DNA of 33,873 nucleotides, from positions 1 to 33,873 of the forward strand of contig NZ_AUBY01000033.1 of the NCBI RefSeq assembly GCF_000429485.1, written 5' to 3'. Every line of letters starts with the position of its first letter. Position 1 is the first letter of the stretch. The stretch is from Aliagarivorans marinus DSM 23064. Its GTDB lineage: Bacteria; Pseudomonadota; Gammaproteobacteria; Enterobacterales; Celerinatantimonadaceae. Positions 7,341-17,886 of this stretch are shown piece by piece. A program made the translations under genes and the position numbers. The notes under the pieces were generated by a model. It made no database searches, had not been told where the DNA came from, and saw only the letters and a program-made list of their open reading frames with translations.

Positions 7341-9614
7341 ATGTCCAGCCTATCCAGACGGCTCTCTGCAATGCTTGGTTTGTCACTGGCCAGCTATAGC
7401 GCGCAGAGTTTGGCAGAAACTCCTCTCAACGTATCTAGCTGCCACGCCCACATTCCCGCAGCAAAAGACATGGAAGCGGTTGATTTAAATACTCCCTACA
7501 CCATCTCTTCTGACGAGTTATCAGCAAAGGAAGGCGACCACGCCCGCTTCAGTGGCGACGTAGAGTTTGCCCAAGGCGACAGAAGCTTAAATGCTAACGA
7601 AACCCTAATCGATCAGCAAAAGCAAACATTGACTGCATCCGGAGAGATCCGTTATCAAGACGGCCAGATAACCGTCGACAGTGACTCGCTGGAAGCCGAT
7701 ATGGTCAGCGACCAAGCGACCTTGAAGTCTGCTCAGTATCAGCTGCATGGCCAGCAAGGGCGTGGCGAGGCACATAACCTCATGATCGATGCCGACCGTC
7801 AGTTATCGCTCGAACGTGCCAGCTACACAGCCTGTCCACCCGGCGATAAGAGCTGGGAGGTGCGCGCCGAGAGCATCGACATTGATACTGAGAATGAGTG
7901 GGCGACCACCCGCAATGCCACAGTGCGACTGTTCGATGTGCCGGTAATGTATCTGCCTTACTTCAGCTACCCCATTGGCAATCAACGGCATAGTGGTTTT
8001 CTGTTCCCATCGATCTCTACCTCGACCAGCAATGGTATCGACATCGAGACGCCCTACTACTGGAACATCGCCCCTAATTACGATGCCACCATCACGCCCC
8101 GCCTGATGACGCGCCGCGGCCTGCAGCTACAAAACGAGTTCCGCTACTTGGTCGATGACCATGAAGGTGAGCTGAACTTCGACTTTTTGGCCAACGATAG
8201 GGTTTACGATGGCAAGCGTTATCTATTCAACTGGAGCCACCAAGGGCGCTGGCAACGTCATTGGCGGGTCAGCAGCGACTACAGCCGCATCAGCGATGAC
8301 AACTACTTTAACGACCTTGGCGATCGTATTGGCAAAGAGAGCGAAAACCGCTTATTGCAACAAGGTACCGTGGCCTACCATACCTACAACTGGTACAGCC
8401 GCTTGCGGGTGCAAGATTTTCAGGTGCTCGGTAACGAAGAAGACCCACACACTATTCTGCCTCAACTAAGTTTCGACGGTGACTGGGATCTTCGCTGGCA
8501 GCAAATGAGCGTCGGACTGAGCGCTGAATTGTCCAACTTTACGCACGGTGACAGCCAGTTCCATAGCGCTCAACGCTACCATATGGAACCGAGCATCAAC
8601 CTGCCCTATTCAGTGCCCGCTGGCTATCTTAATGCCAACATGGCAATGCTGATGACCTACTACAATCAGGACGGCGGGATTGGTCAGCAGGAAGATTACC
8701 GAAACGGTTCATTCTCGCGTACTATGCCCCGCTTAAGCGTAGACGCCGGCCTTAACTTCGAGCGCGAAAGCCTGCTGGTTTACAAGGGCTATACCCAAAC
8801 CTTAGAGCCGCGGGTCAAGTACTTGTATATTCCTTACCGGAACCAAGAAGAGATCGGCCTGTACGACACCGATTACCTGCAGCAGGACTACTGGGGCCTA
8901 TTTAGAGACCAACGTTTCAGTGGTCTGGACCGCATTGGCGATGCCAACCAGTTAACCGTGGGGGTCAGTTCGCGCTTTCTTAGCCCGAACAATGTCGAAA
9001 CTTTGCGCCTGAGTATTGGTCAGATATTTTACTTCGACCCAAGCCGCGTCACCCTGTTGCGCGATAGTGACGTCAACGAGAACTCGAGTTCTGCGTTGGC
9101 GTTCGAGGGCGATGGCCATTTTGCCGACGATTGGTATGTGCACCTTGGCCTACAAGTGGACACTCGCGACCAAGAGGTACGCAAAGCCAATGCCGCCGTC
9201 GAGTGGCGGCCAGAGCTACGCAAGTTAATTCAGTTAAACTACCGCTACTCGCTGGCAGATGAAACCATGATCAGCGATGTGAATCAGATTGGCTCGAAGG
9301 TCGCTTGGCCGATCCGCGACAATATCAGTGCCGTAGCCAGTTACTACTACGACACCGAACTGAATCGTAGTATCGAGAACTACTTTGGCGTGCAATACGA
9401 CGCCTGCTGTTGGGGGATCCGCCTTACCTATCGTCGCAACCTGAAGTCCAACTTTGTTGAAGGCTCGGAGCGCGATACCTTTGGTAAGTTCGATAGCTCG
9501 CTGCGTTTAGACTTCGAGATTCGAGGCCTGGGTGGCAGCGATACCAGCAGCCAACAGAAGATGTTAGACGGCGGCACCTTTAAATATGGCCGACCGTTTT
9601 ATTTGAATAACTAG
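7341..9614 (+). CDS. lptD: LPS-assembly outer membrane protein LptD
   Basis: This 757-residue outer membrane beta-barrel, with the lipoprotein LptE, inserts lipopolysaccharide into the outer leaflet. A signal peptide ends at about residue 25 (SLA/ET). An N-terminal OstA/jellyroll domain (about 45-200: DHARFSGDVEFAQGD, LEADMVSDQATLKSA) accepts LPS from LptA. The LptD barrel occupies the rest. The four cysteines that form the two inter-domain disulphides needed for function are all present (Cys34, Cys165, Cys689 and Cys690). The last residues FYLNN form an aromatic-containing C-terminal strand. The gene is followed 43 bp later by surA, which chaperones LptD folding. Confidence 0.96.
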   Translation: MSSLSRRLSAMLGLSLASYSAQSLAETPLNVSSCHAHIPAAKDMEAVDLNTPYTISSDELSAKEGDHARFSGDVEFAQGDRSLNANETLIDQQKQTLTASGEIRYQDGQITVDSDSLEADMVSDQATLKSAQYQLHGQQGRGEAHNLMIDADRQLSLERASYTACPPGDKSWEVRAESIDIDTENEWATTRNATVRLFDVPVMYLPYFSYPIGNQRHSGFLFPSISTSTSNGIDIETPYYWNIAPNYDATITPRLMTRRGLQLQNEFRYLVDDHEGELNFDFLANDRVYDGKRYLFNWSHQGRWQRHWRVSSDYSRISDDNYFNDLGDRIGKESENRLLQQGTVAYHTYNWYSRLRVQDFQVLGNEEDPHTILPQLSFDGDWDLRWQQMSVGLSAELSNFTHGDSQFHSAQRYHMEPSINLPYSVPAGYLNANMAMLMTYYNQDGGIGQQEDYRNGSFSRTMPRLSVDAGLNFERESLLVYKGYTQTLEPRVKYLYIPYRNQEEIGLYDTDYLQQDYWGLFRDQRFSGLDRIGDANQLTVGVSSRFLSPNNVETLRLSIGQIFYFDPSRVTLLRDSDVNENSSSALAFEGDGHFADDWYVHLGLQVDTRDQEVRKANAAVEWRPELRKLIQLNYRYSLADETMISDVNQIGSKVAWPIRDNISAVASYYYDTELNRSIENYFGVQYDACCWGIRLTYRRNLKSNFVEGSERDTFGKFDSSLRLDFEIRGLGGSDTSSQQKMLDGGTFKYGRPFYLNN

Positions 9615-9657
9615 GTTTGATGACGTCCATTAAACCATGACAGTACACGGATAGATA

Positions 9658-10938
9658 ATGAAGAGATTTTCCATCATTGCCGCCGCATTTGTTGCCGCCG
9701 TTGCGAGCCTGTCGGCTAGCGCACAAGAAGTACTCCTGGATAAGGTGGTAGCCATCGTCAGTGAAGACGTCATTACCGCCAACCAGCTGGAGCAAATGCT
9801 CGGGCAAGTGCGCTTTAACGCCGCCCGCGCCGAGCAAGAGCTTCCCCCTGAGCAAGAACTGCGCGAAGAGGTGCTAAACCGCCTTATCGAAGAGAGCCTG
9901 CAGCTACAGCTGGCGAAACGAATGGGTTTTCAGGTCAGCGACACCCAGCTTGAGAACACCATCGATAATATCTTGGCGAGTGAAGAAAAAACCCGCCAAG
10001 AGCTGACCGAAGAGCTTGCTGAAGCCGGCCAGAGCTATGCGCAGTTCCGCGAAGAGGTTCGCAACGAGATCGTTATCGGTGAAATTAGCCGTAGCCAAGT
10101 TCGCCGCCGTATTAATGTCAGCGAACAAGAAGTCGATGCCTTGGTTGAGATGATGCAAGCCGAGGGCAACCAAGGGGTACGCTACCACATTGCCCATATT
10201 ATGGTGCGCGATCAGGGCAGCGAAGAAGCCGACATGGCATTGGCTGCAGAGATTGCAGGTCGCCTTGAGCAGGGTGAAGACTTTAATACCCTGGCAGCGA
10301 CCTACTCACGCGGACCAAAAGCGCTGGAAGGCGGCGACTGGGGCTGGATGGCGGAAAACGAGATGCCAACACTGTTCTCCAATGCGTTAAAGGACCCAGC
10401 TCCCGGTGAGCTTATCGGCCCATTTGCCTCAAGCAACGGCGCCCACCTTATCAAGGTTCTAGATATTGAAGGGCAGCAACGCGTTGAGACGCTGGAAGTA
10501 AATGCCCGCCATATCCTGGTGAAGCCTTCTATTATTCTTAGCGATGCCAAAGCGGTCGAGCTGCTCACCAACTTGCGCCAACAGGTCCTAAACGGCGAAG
10601 CCGCCTTTGCCGATCTGGCTCGTCAGTTCTCGGAAGACCCGGGCTCTGCGGTGCGCGGTGGTGAACTGGGTTGGTCTGACCCACGCGCTTACGTACCTGA
10701 GTTCCAAAAAGCGGCTATCGAGCAAACCGAAGGCGAGATCAGCATGCCCTTCAAAACCGCCTTTGGTTGGCACATTCTGCAGGTTACTGAGAAACGCACC
10801 ACCGATACCACCAACGAAGCCAGCCGCAACCGTGCTCAACAGATGCTGTTCAACCGCAAGTTTGCCGATGAGAGCCGTAATTGGTTAGAAGAGCTCAAAG
10901 AAGATGCCTACATCGAAATCTTAGAGAGCGAGGGTTAA
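9658..10938 (+). CDS. surA: Periplasmic chaperone and peptidyl-prolyl isomerase SurA
   Basis: The protein has 426 residues (E. coli 428). A signal peptide is cleaved near ASA/Q (after residue 22). The N-terminal chaperone domain includes the characteristic [13 protein letters not shown]. Two parvulin domains follow, the first at about residues 175-275 (starting RYHIAHIMV) and the second at about 281-383 (ARHILVK...FGWHILQV). The C-terminal helix returns to the chaperone core. SurA escorts unfolded outer membrane proteins, notably LptD and porins, to the BAM machinery. It is within the lptD-surA-pdxA-rsmA-apaG-apaH operon, with pdxA two bases downstream. Confidence 0.97.
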   Translation: MKRFSIIAAAFVAAVASLSASAQEVLLDKVVAIVSEDVITANQLEQMLGQVRFNAARAEQELPPEQELREEVLNRLIEESLQLQLAKRMGFQVSDTQLENTIDNILASEEKTRQELTEELAEAGQSYAQFREEVRNEIVIGEISRSQVRRRINVSEQEVDALVEMMQAEGNQGVRYHIAHIMVRDQGSEEADMALAAEIAGRLEQGEDFNTLAATYSRGPKALEGGDWGWMAENEMPTLFSNALKDPAPGELIGPFASSNGAHLIKVLDIEGQQRVETLEVNARHILVKPSIILSDAKAVELLTNLRQQVLNGEAAFADLARQFSEDPGSAVRGGELGWSDPRAYVPEFQKAAIEQTEGEISMPFKTAFGWHILQVTEKRTTDTTNEASRNRAQQMLFNRKFADESRNWLEELKEDAYIEILESEG

Positions 10939-10940
10939 GC

Positions 10941-11927
10941 ATGGTTATGCGTATTGCCATTACTCCGGGCGAGCCTTCGGGTATCGGCCCGGACTTGGTG
11001 CTGCAAATCGCTCAGCATGATTGGCCTGTGGAGCTGGTCGCCATTGCAGACCCGCGTATTCTTCGTGAGCGCGCTGACCTACTGGGCTTGAGTGTTAGCC
11101 TGCTACCCTACCAACCCGATCAGCCCGCCAAGGCGCAAGCGGCCGGCACCTTAACGGTTATGCCTATCGCTTGTGCGGTGCCAGCAGTGCCCGGTGAGCT
11201 TGACGAGCGCAATGGTCACTATGTGCTGAATACCCTTAAAGCGGCCATCGATGGCAACATGCAGGAGAGCTTTCAAGCGATTGTGACTGGCCCGGTGCAC
11301 AAAGGGATCATCAACAAAGCCGGTGTCAGCTTTAGCGGCCACACCGAGTTTTTTGCCCACCAGTCGGGTACCAGCGATGTGGTGATGATGCTCGCCACCG
11401 AGGGGTTACGAGTTGCCCTGGCGACTACCCACTTGCCGCTGGCTTACGTGTCGAAGGCCATCACCGAGGAGCGATTGCACAAGCTGATCACCATCCTCAA
11501 CGATGACCTGAAAAACAAGTTTGGCATCAAACAGCCGCGCATCTATGTGTGTGGCCTAAACCCCCATGCCGGAGAAGATGGTCACTTGGGCCGCGAAGAG
11601 CTCGACATCATCATCCCCGCTCTGGACATCCTGCGCGAGCAGGGCCTCGACTTAGTTGGCCCGCTGCCCGCAGATACCTTGTTCCAGGAAAAATATCTTA
11701 CCGACGCCGATGCAGTACTCGCCATGTATCACGACCAAGGCTTACCTGTACTGAAATACAAAGGATTTGGCAAGGCCGTCAATATCACTCTAGGCTTACC
11801 CTTTATCCGCACCTCAGTAGATCATGGCACCGCGCTCGATCTGGCAGGTAAAGGAGAGGCCGACAGCGGTAGCATGCTCACCGCGCTAAATCAGGCCATA
11901 TCCATGGCAGCGAGTAAACATGAATAA
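10941..11927 (+). CDS. pdxA: 4-hydroxythreonine-4-phosphate dehydrogenase PdxA
   Basis: The protein has 328 residues (E. coli 329). It oxidises 4-phosphohydroxy-L-threonine in pyridoxal 5'-phosphate synthesis. Metal-ligand histidines are at 164 (THLPLAY), 209 (NPHAGEDG) and 264 (YHDQGL), each exactly two below the E. coli numbers, and the substrate-binding His-Thr pair is at 134-135 (SGHTEF). The start at 10941 has GAGGG six bases upstream, two bases after the surA stop; a second ATG at 10947 is possible. Its last codons overlap the start of rsmA by 8 bp, indicating translational coupling. Confidence 0.97.
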   Translation: MVMRIAITPGEPSGIGPDLVLQIAQHDWPVELVAIADPRILRERADLLGLSVSLLPYQPDQPAKAQAAGTLTVMPIACAVPAVPGELDERNGHYVLNTLKAAIDGNMQESFQAIVTGPVHKGIINKAGVSFSGHTEFFAHQSGTSDVVMMLATEGLRVALATTHLPLAYVSKAITEERLHKLITILNDDLKNKFGIKQPRIYVCGLNPHAGEDGHLGREELDIIIPALDILREQGLDLVGPLPADTLFQEKYLTDADAVLAMYHDQGLPVLKYKGFGKAVNITLGLPFIRTSVDHGTALDLAGKGEADSGSMLTALNQAISMAASKHE

Positions 11928-12735
11928 ACAGGTACACCAAGGTCACCGCGCACGTAAACGCTTTGGCCAAAACTTTCTAAACAACGACGCCATCATCGAC
12001 CAGATCGTGGCGGCCATCTACCCGCAACCAGAAGATAAGCTGGTTGAGATCGGCCCAGGCCTCGGTGCACTCACCGAGCCGGTGGCTAATGGCGCTGGCC
12101 ACCTGAATGTGGTGGAGCTGGACCGCGACTTGGCCCAGCGCCTGCGCGAGCACCCAACCCTGGCTAGTAAGCTCACCGTCCACGAGATCGATGCGCTAAA
12201 GTTTGACTTTCGCCAGCTAGCCGAAGGCGGCAAGCTACGGGTATTTGGCAACCTGCCGTATAACATCTCTACCCCACTGATCTTCCACCTGCTGAGCTAT
12301 GCCAAGCAGATCAGTGATATGCACTTTATGCTGCAAAAAGAAGTGGTACTGCGTATGGCCGCAGGGCCGAACAGCAAGGCCTACGGCCGCTTGTCGGTTA
12401 TGACTCAGGTGCAATGTAAGGTGCTGCCGGTACTGGAAGTGCCACCAGAGGCCTTTGCACCGCCGCCAAAGGTAGACTCTGCCGTGGTGCGCCTGGAGCC
12501 CTATGAAGCCCCATTGCATGACCTGAAAGATCTCAAGGCACTGGATTGGGTGTGTAAAGAGGCCTTCAACCAACGCCGCAAGACTATCCGCAACTCGCTG
12601 TCCAATATCTTCAGCGCTGAAGAACTGGAAGCCCAAGGCTTCGATCTTAAGCTGCGCGCAGAGAACCTCACCCTTGAGCAATACTGCCAGCTGGCCAATC
12701 TGGCTTGCGACAAACAAGGCGCCGCCAATGACTGA
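11920..12735 (+). CDS. rsmA: 16S rRNA dimethyladenosine transferase RsmA (KsgA)
   Basis: The protein has 271 residues (E. coli 273). It dimethylates two adjacent adenosines (A1518 and A1519) in the 3'-terminal helix of 16S rRNA using S-adenosylmethionine, a late checkpoint in 30S assembly. The opening [12 protein letters not shown], the SAM-binding GPGLGALT (about residues 44-51) and the catalytic NLPYNIS (about 111-117) are diagnostic. The C-terminal helical domain has [12 protein letters not shown]. It overlaps pdxA by 8 bp at its start and apaG by 8 bp at its end. Confidence 0.97.
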   Translation: MNKQVHQGHRARKRFGQNFLNNDAIIDQIVAAIYPQPEDKLVEIGPGLGALTEPVANGAGHLNVVELDRDLAQRLREHPTLASKLTVHEIDALKFDFRQLAEGGKLRVFGNLPYNISTPLIFHLLSYAKQISDMHFMLQKEVVLRMAAGPNSKAYGRLSVMTQVQCKVLPVLEVPPEAFAPPPKVDSAVVRLEPYEAPLHDLKDLKALDWVCKEAFNQRRKTIRNSLSNIFSAEELEAQGFDLKLRAENLTLEQYCQLANLACDKQGAAND

Positions 12736-13111
12736 AGACGCTGACTACCAATTGGATATTGAAGTGGAGACCGGCTTTATGCCCGAGCACTCCAGTACCG
12801 ATCAGGAGCAGTTTGCGTTTTACTACACCATCACCATCACCAACTTCAGCAGCTGCGCACTCACCCTGCGCCGCCGCCACTGGCTGATCACCGATGGCAA
12901 CGGTGAAGTGCAAGAGGTCAAAGGCGATGGTGTGGTTGGCAAACAGCCCACCCTCGAGCCTGGCAAACCCTTTACCTACACCAGCAGCGCCATGCTCAGC
13001 ACCGAGGTGGGCGTAATGCAGGGGCGCTACTTTCTTGAAGATGACGAAGGCCAGGAAGTGGAAGCCGAGATCCCGGCCTTTCGCTTGAGCCTCCCCAACA
13101 AACTTCACTAA
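12728..13111 (+). CDS. apaG: ApaG protein (DUF525 fold)
   Basis: From the ATG at 12728, which overlaps the rsmA end by 8 bp, it encodes 127 residues (E. coli ApaG 125); a longer frame starting inside rsmA at 12674 is not needed. The fibronectin-III-like ApaG fold is recognisable from [42 protein letters not shown] and [10 protein letters not shown]. The biochemical role is not settled; related domains occur in eukaryotic F-box and polymerase-delta-interacting proteins. It is cotranscribed with rsmA and apaH, the invariable neighbours of this family. Confidence 0.95.
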   Translation: MTEDADYQLDIEVETGFMPEHSSTDQEQFAFYYTITITNFSSCALTLRRRHWLITDGNGEVQEVKGDGVVGKQPTLEPGKPFTYTSSAMLSTEVGVMQGRYFLEDDEGQEVEAEIPAFRLSLPNKLH

Positions 13112-13114
13112 GCC

Positions 13115-13942
13115 ATGGCCAACTATTTTCTTGGCGATATCCAGGGCTGCTTCGATGAGTTGCAGCTGCTGCTCCAGCAAGCTGCGTTCGATCCAAGCAA
13201 AGATCTGTTGTGGTTCACCGGCGATCTGGTGGCGCGTGGACCTAAATCGCTAGAGACCCTGCGCTTTATCAAAGGCTTGGGTGCGGCCGCACGTGTGGTT
13301 TTGGGTAATCATGACCTACACCTGCTGGCGGTGGTTCATGGGATCCATCGAGCAAAGCCGTCGGACCGGCTCGCCCCTTTGCTAGATGCGCCAGACTTGG
13401 CAGAACTGTGTGATTGGCTGCGCCAGCAGCCACTGGCCATCAAACATCCCGACTACCCGATCCTGGTCAGCCACGCAGGACTTTACCCGGGCTGGAGTGC
13501 CAAGCAGGCGGTAAAACTCAGTAACGAGGTCTCTGAGCAACTGCGAGGCGACGACTATCGCACATTGCTGCAAAAGATGTATGGCAACCAGCCCGATAGC
13601 TGGGATGAGCAGCTAAGCGGCTACAAGCGCCTACGCTTTATCATCAATGCCTTTACGCGGATGCGTTATTGCTATACCGATGGCCGGCTGGACTTTGACA
13701 GCAAGCTGGCGCCTGATTCGGTCGAGGGGACGCCATTGCAGCCTTGGTTTACCTTAGATAACCCAGCACTACGTAAGCGCAGCGTGATCTTCGGTCATTG
13801 GGCGGCCTTGATGGGCAAAACCGATTGCCAGCAAGCGATTGCCCTCGACACTGGCTGCGTGTGGGGCAACTACCTGAGTATGCTGCGCTGGGAGGACGGA
13901 AAGATGTTCACCCAGCAAAGTGTGGAAGGTGCTCGCGCCTAG
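13115..13942 (+). CDS. apaH: Bis(5'-nucleosyl)-tetraphosphatase, symmetrical, ApaH
   Basis: The protein has 275 residues (E. coli 280). It is a calcineurin-like phosphoesterase that splits Ap4A into two ADP and also removes Np4 caps from RNA. The motifs are GDIQGCFDEL (residues about 8-17), GDLVARGPKSLETL, GNHDLHLLAV and SHAGLYPGW, followed by FGHWAAL and DTGCVWG. The first metal motif reads GD-x-Q-G rather than the GD-x-H-G of E. coli; I recall the glutamine form from other gammaproteobacterial ApaH proteins, so it is probably not a defect. It starts three bases after apaG. Its stop codon overlaps the folA stop on the opposite strand. Confidence 0.96.
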   Translation: MANYFLGDIQGCFDELQLLLQQAAFDPSKDLLWFTGDLVARGPKSLETLRFIKGLGAAARVVLGNHDLHLLAVVHGIHRAKPSDRLAPLLDAPDLAELCDWLRQQPLAIKHPDYPILVSHAGLYPGWSAKQAVKLSNEVSEQLRGDDYRTLLQKMYGNQPDSWDEQLSGYKRLRFIINAFTRMRYCYTDGRLDFDSKLAPDSVEGTPLQPWFTLDNPALRKRSVIFGHWAALMGKTDCQQAIALDTGCVWGNYLSMLRWEDGKMFTQQSVEGARA

Positions 13943-14424
13943 GCGCGCTCTAAGGTCACGAAGCGGTAGGCGTGGGAGTTCTTCTCGTCTGCCGGATGGG
14001 ATTCGCTCTGTAGCTCATTCCATGCATATTGTTGGTAATCAGGGAAATGGGCATCACCCTCTACGCTGAGGTCGATATGGGTGAGATATAGGCGGTCGGC
14101 CGTGGGCAGGCATTGCTGATAAATCTTGGCGCCACCGATCACCATCAGCTCATCCACATCCCCCGCCACCGCTTTGGCCTGCTCTATTGAGCTCACCACG
14201 GTCACGCCCTCGATGCTTAGCTCGCTATTACGGCTTACTACGATGTTCAATCGCCCCGGCAATGGACGGCCAATGGACTCATAAGTCAGTCGCCCCATCA
14301 CCACCGGCTTGCCTAGCGTTACCTTTTTAAAGTGCTGTAGGTCGGCGGGCATATGCCAAGGCATTTGGTTGTCTTTGCCAATCACTCGCTGGTCTGCCAT
14401 CGCGGCAATCATGGAAATCTTCAA
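13939..14424 (-). CDS. folA: Dihydrofolate reductase FolA
   Basis: The protein has 161 residues (E. coli 159). It reduces dihydrofolate to tetrahydrofolate with NADPH and is the target of trimethoprim. Asp28 in MPADL corresponds to E. coli Asp27. Other hallmarks are MPWHMPADL, PVVMGRLTYESIGRPLPGR, VIGGAKIY and YLTHID. The start is TTG at 14424: the alternative ATG at 14412 would remove residues of the first beta strand (KISMIAAMA), which align with the E. coli N terminus. It lies 10 bp downstream of yjjB in a yjjP-yjjB-folA unit, and its stop overlaps that of convergent apaH by three bases (CTA/TAG). Confidence 0.96.
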   Translation of the reverse strand: MKISMIAAMADQRVIGKDNQMPWHMPADLQHFKKVTLGKPVVMGRLTYESIGRPLPGRLNIVVSRNSELSIEGVTVVSSIEQAKAVAGDVDELMVIGGAKIYQQCLPTADRLYLTHIDLSVEGDAHFPDYQQYAWNELQSESHPADEKNSHAYRFVTLERA

Positions 14425-14434
14425 AACTTACTAC

Positions 14435-14905
14435 TCATACTATCGGTCGATTGCGGTAGATGATAATCGATGGCACCGCTAAGCCAAAGCTTAGTGCACC
14501 CAAAATAAACAAGGTTTTTAAGCCATTCTCCAACACCTCGGCCAACAACTGGTTATCGAAGCCGTGGTTGTAGAGTGCTAGCAGGCTCAGGATGGTTTTA
14601 AACGCAAAGCTGCCCGGTACCATGGGGATCACGGCTGCCACCGTCATCACCGGTCTTGGGATTAGGTGCTTACGCGACCAGTACACTGCAATCAGGCCAA
14701 TCAGCATCGCGGCAACTAAACTGGCCCACTCTATGGGCATCTGCAACTGCAACTGCAACAGTGCACTGCGGCACACATAGCCAAAGGCGCCCAGAATCGC
14801 GCAAAACTTGAGGTACTTGGCTGGCACGTGGAACAGCATGGCAAAGCCTACGGCCGGTATCGCCGCCAGTATCGCTTGTTTGATAAACAGCATCAGTAAC
14901 GTCAT
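14435..14905 (-). CDS. yjjB: YjjB/ThrE C-terminal-type membrane protein, small subunit of organic-acid exporter
   Basis: It encodes about 156 residues (E. coli YjjB 157). It has four hydrophobic segments and the family signatures LAAIPAVGFAMLF and VAAVIPMVPGSFAF. In E. coli YjjP and YjjB together are reported to export succinate; in Corynebacterium the fused homologue ThrE exports threonine and serine. The start at 14905 forms a TAATG overlap with the yjjP stop and has a GGGGG tract about 8 nt upstream. An in-frame ATG at 14911 is also possible but sits too close to that tract. A longer frame beginning at 14992 overlaps yjjP and is unlikely. Confidence 0.88.
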   Translation of the reverse strand: MTLLMLFIKQAILAAIPAVGFAMLFHVPAKYLKFCAILGAFGYVCRSALLQLQLQMPIEWASLVAAMLIGLIAVYWSRKHLIPRPVMTVAAVIPMVPGSFAFKTILSLLALYNHGFDNQLLAEVLENGLKTLFILGALSFGLAVPSIIIYRNRPIV

Positions 14906-15711
14906 TACCATAGCCCCCACAGATGACCCAGCCACATGGCAAAGCTCACGCCAACTGCTGCAGAGAGCGTCAGCAAGGAGGCAAAGAACCAACGCGCGAT
15001 GCCCATATTGATATGCCCTTTAACCAAATCCGACACGGCATTAATTAGCGGAAAACCGGGTATCAGCAGCAGCACCGAAGCGGCTTGTGCAATCTCAGGG
15101 TGTCTCCCTAAGTGGAAAGTGGTCGCCACCCCGGCAATCATGGTGGCGACAAAGGCTGTGAGGCAAAAGTTCACCATCGGGCTATGGTGTCGTTTACCCA
15201 TGCTTTGGCGAAACGCCATCGCACAGCTACTTGCTACAAAGGTGTTCAAGCAGACCGGCAGTGAGCCGCCAAACTGGGCAGCAAAGCTTGCACAAGAGAG
15301 CCCTACCATCACCACAATAACCCAGCGCGGGTATTTAAGGGGCACTAGGTTATTTAGGCGCTGCTCCACCTGAGCGGCATCTAACAGGTGCTTCTCGGCC
15401 ATAATGGTCAACCGCTGCACCTCGCAAACCATCTGCATGTTTAAGCCACGGTCATAGACTCGACGAGTGGTGGTAACGCAGCGCCCAGAGACGCGTCCGG
15501 TAATCACTATCGCATTGGCGGTAATCGCCATGTCCACTTGCTCCAGACCTAGACAGGTGCCGAGGCGAATAGAGGTTTCTTCGATTAGCTTGGTTTCTGC
15601 GCCATGTTGCATCAGGGTTTGTGCAACCCGCGCGACTAAGCGGCATAACTGGTTTTGCAGATCGCGAGACAGGCTCGGTTCATTGGGAGCCGAGAGGGGT
15701 GAGACGTCCAT
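14905..15711 (-). CDS. yjjP: YjjP/ThrE N-terminal-type membrane protein, large subunit of organic-acid exporter
   Basis: It encodes 268 residues, close to other YjjP proteins. The N-terminal cytoplasmic part (about 20-130) has LMQHGAETKLIEETSIRLG, the motif that marks this family. Five or so transmembrane segments follow from about residue 135 (WVIVVMVGLSCASFAAQFGG; ASVLLLIPGFPLINAVSDL). It pairs with YjjB, which completes the ThrE-like exporter. A GGAG ribosome-binding site lies seven bases before the ATG. The upstream region carries a 19-bp perfect-armed dyad (15731-15749) and the cgtA terminator. Confidence 0.9.
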   Translation of the reverse strand: MDVSPLSAPNEPSLSRDLQNQLCRLVARVAQTLMQHGAETKLIEETSIRLGTCLGLEQVDMAITANAIVITGRVSGRCVTTTRRVYDRGLNMQMVCEVQRLTIMAEKHLLDAAQVEQRLNNLVPLKYPRWVIVVMVGLSCASFAAQFGGSLPVCLNTFVASSCAMAFRQSMGKRHHSPMVNFCLTAFVATMIAGVATTFHLGRHPEIAQAASVLLLIPGFPLINAVSDLVKGHINMGIARWFFASLLTLSAAVGVSFAMWLGHLWGLW

Positions 15712-15730
15712 GTGTTCTCCATCGTACTAC

Positions 15731-15749
15731 TCGAGCAAAATATGCTCGA
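15731..15749. promoter_or_regulatory. Dyad upstream of yjjP, possible operator or second hairpin
   Basis: TCGAGCA (15731-15737) and TGCTCGA (15743-15749) form perfect 7-bp arms with a 5-nt A/T centre. It lies 20-38 bp before the yjjP start and immediately beyond the cgtA terminator. It has no T run of its own, so an operator or a 5' leader hairpin is as likely as a role in termination. Confidence 0.4.
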
Positions 15750-15752
15750 AAC

Positions 15753-15777
15753 AAAAAGGGCCGCGATATGCGGCCCC
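15753..15777 (-). terminator. Intrinsic terminator after cgtA
   Basis: On the minus strand a 7-bp GC stem (GGGCCGC / GCGGCCC, 15770-15776 with 15758-15764) and 5-nt loop precede five T. It starts a few bases after the cgtA stop codon and isolates cgtA from yjjP downstream. Confidence 0.85.
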
Positions 15778-15782
15778 TTATT

Positions 15783-17027
<1,245 letters not shown>

Positions 17028-17046
17028 TCAGTAAAGTTCGAAGTAA

Positions 17047-17316
<270 letters not shown>

Positions 17317-17321
17317 CTAAA

Positions 17322-17633
17322 TTAAGCGTTGATGCCAGTAATGCGAACTTCAGTGTACCACTGACGGTGGCCCTGCTGTTTGCGTGAATGCTTACGACGA
17401 CGGAACTTAACGATCTTAACTTTATCGCCACGACCATGAGCAACTACTTCTGCAGTTACTTTAGAACCATCAACATAAGGTGCGCCTACTTTTACGTCGT
17501 CGCCATTGGCAACAAGTAGCACGTTGTCAAACTCAACGGTTTCGCCAGTTTCAACTTCAAGTTTCTCTAGGCGAACGGTTTGACCTTCGGCAACACGGTG
17601 CTGTTTGCCACCGCTTTGGATAACCGCGTACAT
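17322..17633 (-). CDS. rplU: 50S ribosomal protein L21
   Basis: It encodes 103 residues from the ATG at 17633, equal to E. coli L21. The frame extends two codons to a TTG at 17639, but [14 protein letters not shown] is the conserved N terminus and GGAG lies at a suitable distance before this ATG. L21 binds 23S rRNA domain II. The C-terminal basic block [26 protein letters not shown] is diagnostic. It is the first gene of the rplU-rpmA(-cgtA) operon. Confidence 0.98.
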   Translation of the reverse strand: MYAVIQSGGKQHRVAEGQTVRLEKLEVETGETVEFDNVLLVANGDDVKVGAPYVDGSKVTAEVVAHGRGDKVKIVKFRRRKHSRKQQGHRQWYTEVRITGINA

Positions 17634-17696
17634 TTTCAAACTCCGCTATCGCGCCCACTAAATTTGGACGCTTTTAATTCTAAACAATGGCCGCGA

Positions 17697-17725
17697 ATTC
17701 TACGGAAAAAGATCACTTCAGGCAA
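17697..17725 (-). promoter_or_regulatory. Promoter of the rplU-rpmA operon
   Basis: On the minus strand TTGCCT (17720-17725) and TAGAAT (17697-17702) are spaced by an optimal 17 bp. The upstream stretch 17732-17754 is A/T-rich with an inverted repeat ATGAAAA/TTTTCAT, which fits an UP element as expected for a ribosomal protein promoter. The predicted transcript starts near 17690, giving a leader of roughly 57 nt. Confidence 0.75.
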
Positions 17726-17886
17726 GGGCAAAATGAAAAAAGTTTAATTTTCATCCAAGGCCCTCGATTTTACCGCTCGCAAGCTGTGCAGGCGCTGGTT
17801 TTAAGGTAAGATAGCGCCGCGTAAAACACTACGAAAAGCACTACACTTCATTGCATTAACAGCTCCCGGTAGCCTAATAAAAAACT

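Noticed and set aside
12235-12717. 160-residue minus-strand open frame inside rsmA
   Set aside because: It is the antisense shadow of a well-conserved gene with no start signal or family match.
13136-13150. Glutamine in place of histidine in the first ApaH metal motif (GDIQG)
   Set aside because: Other gammaproteobacterial ApaH proteins are recalled to have GD-x-Q-G, and all other motifs are intact, so I do not treat it as an inactivating change.
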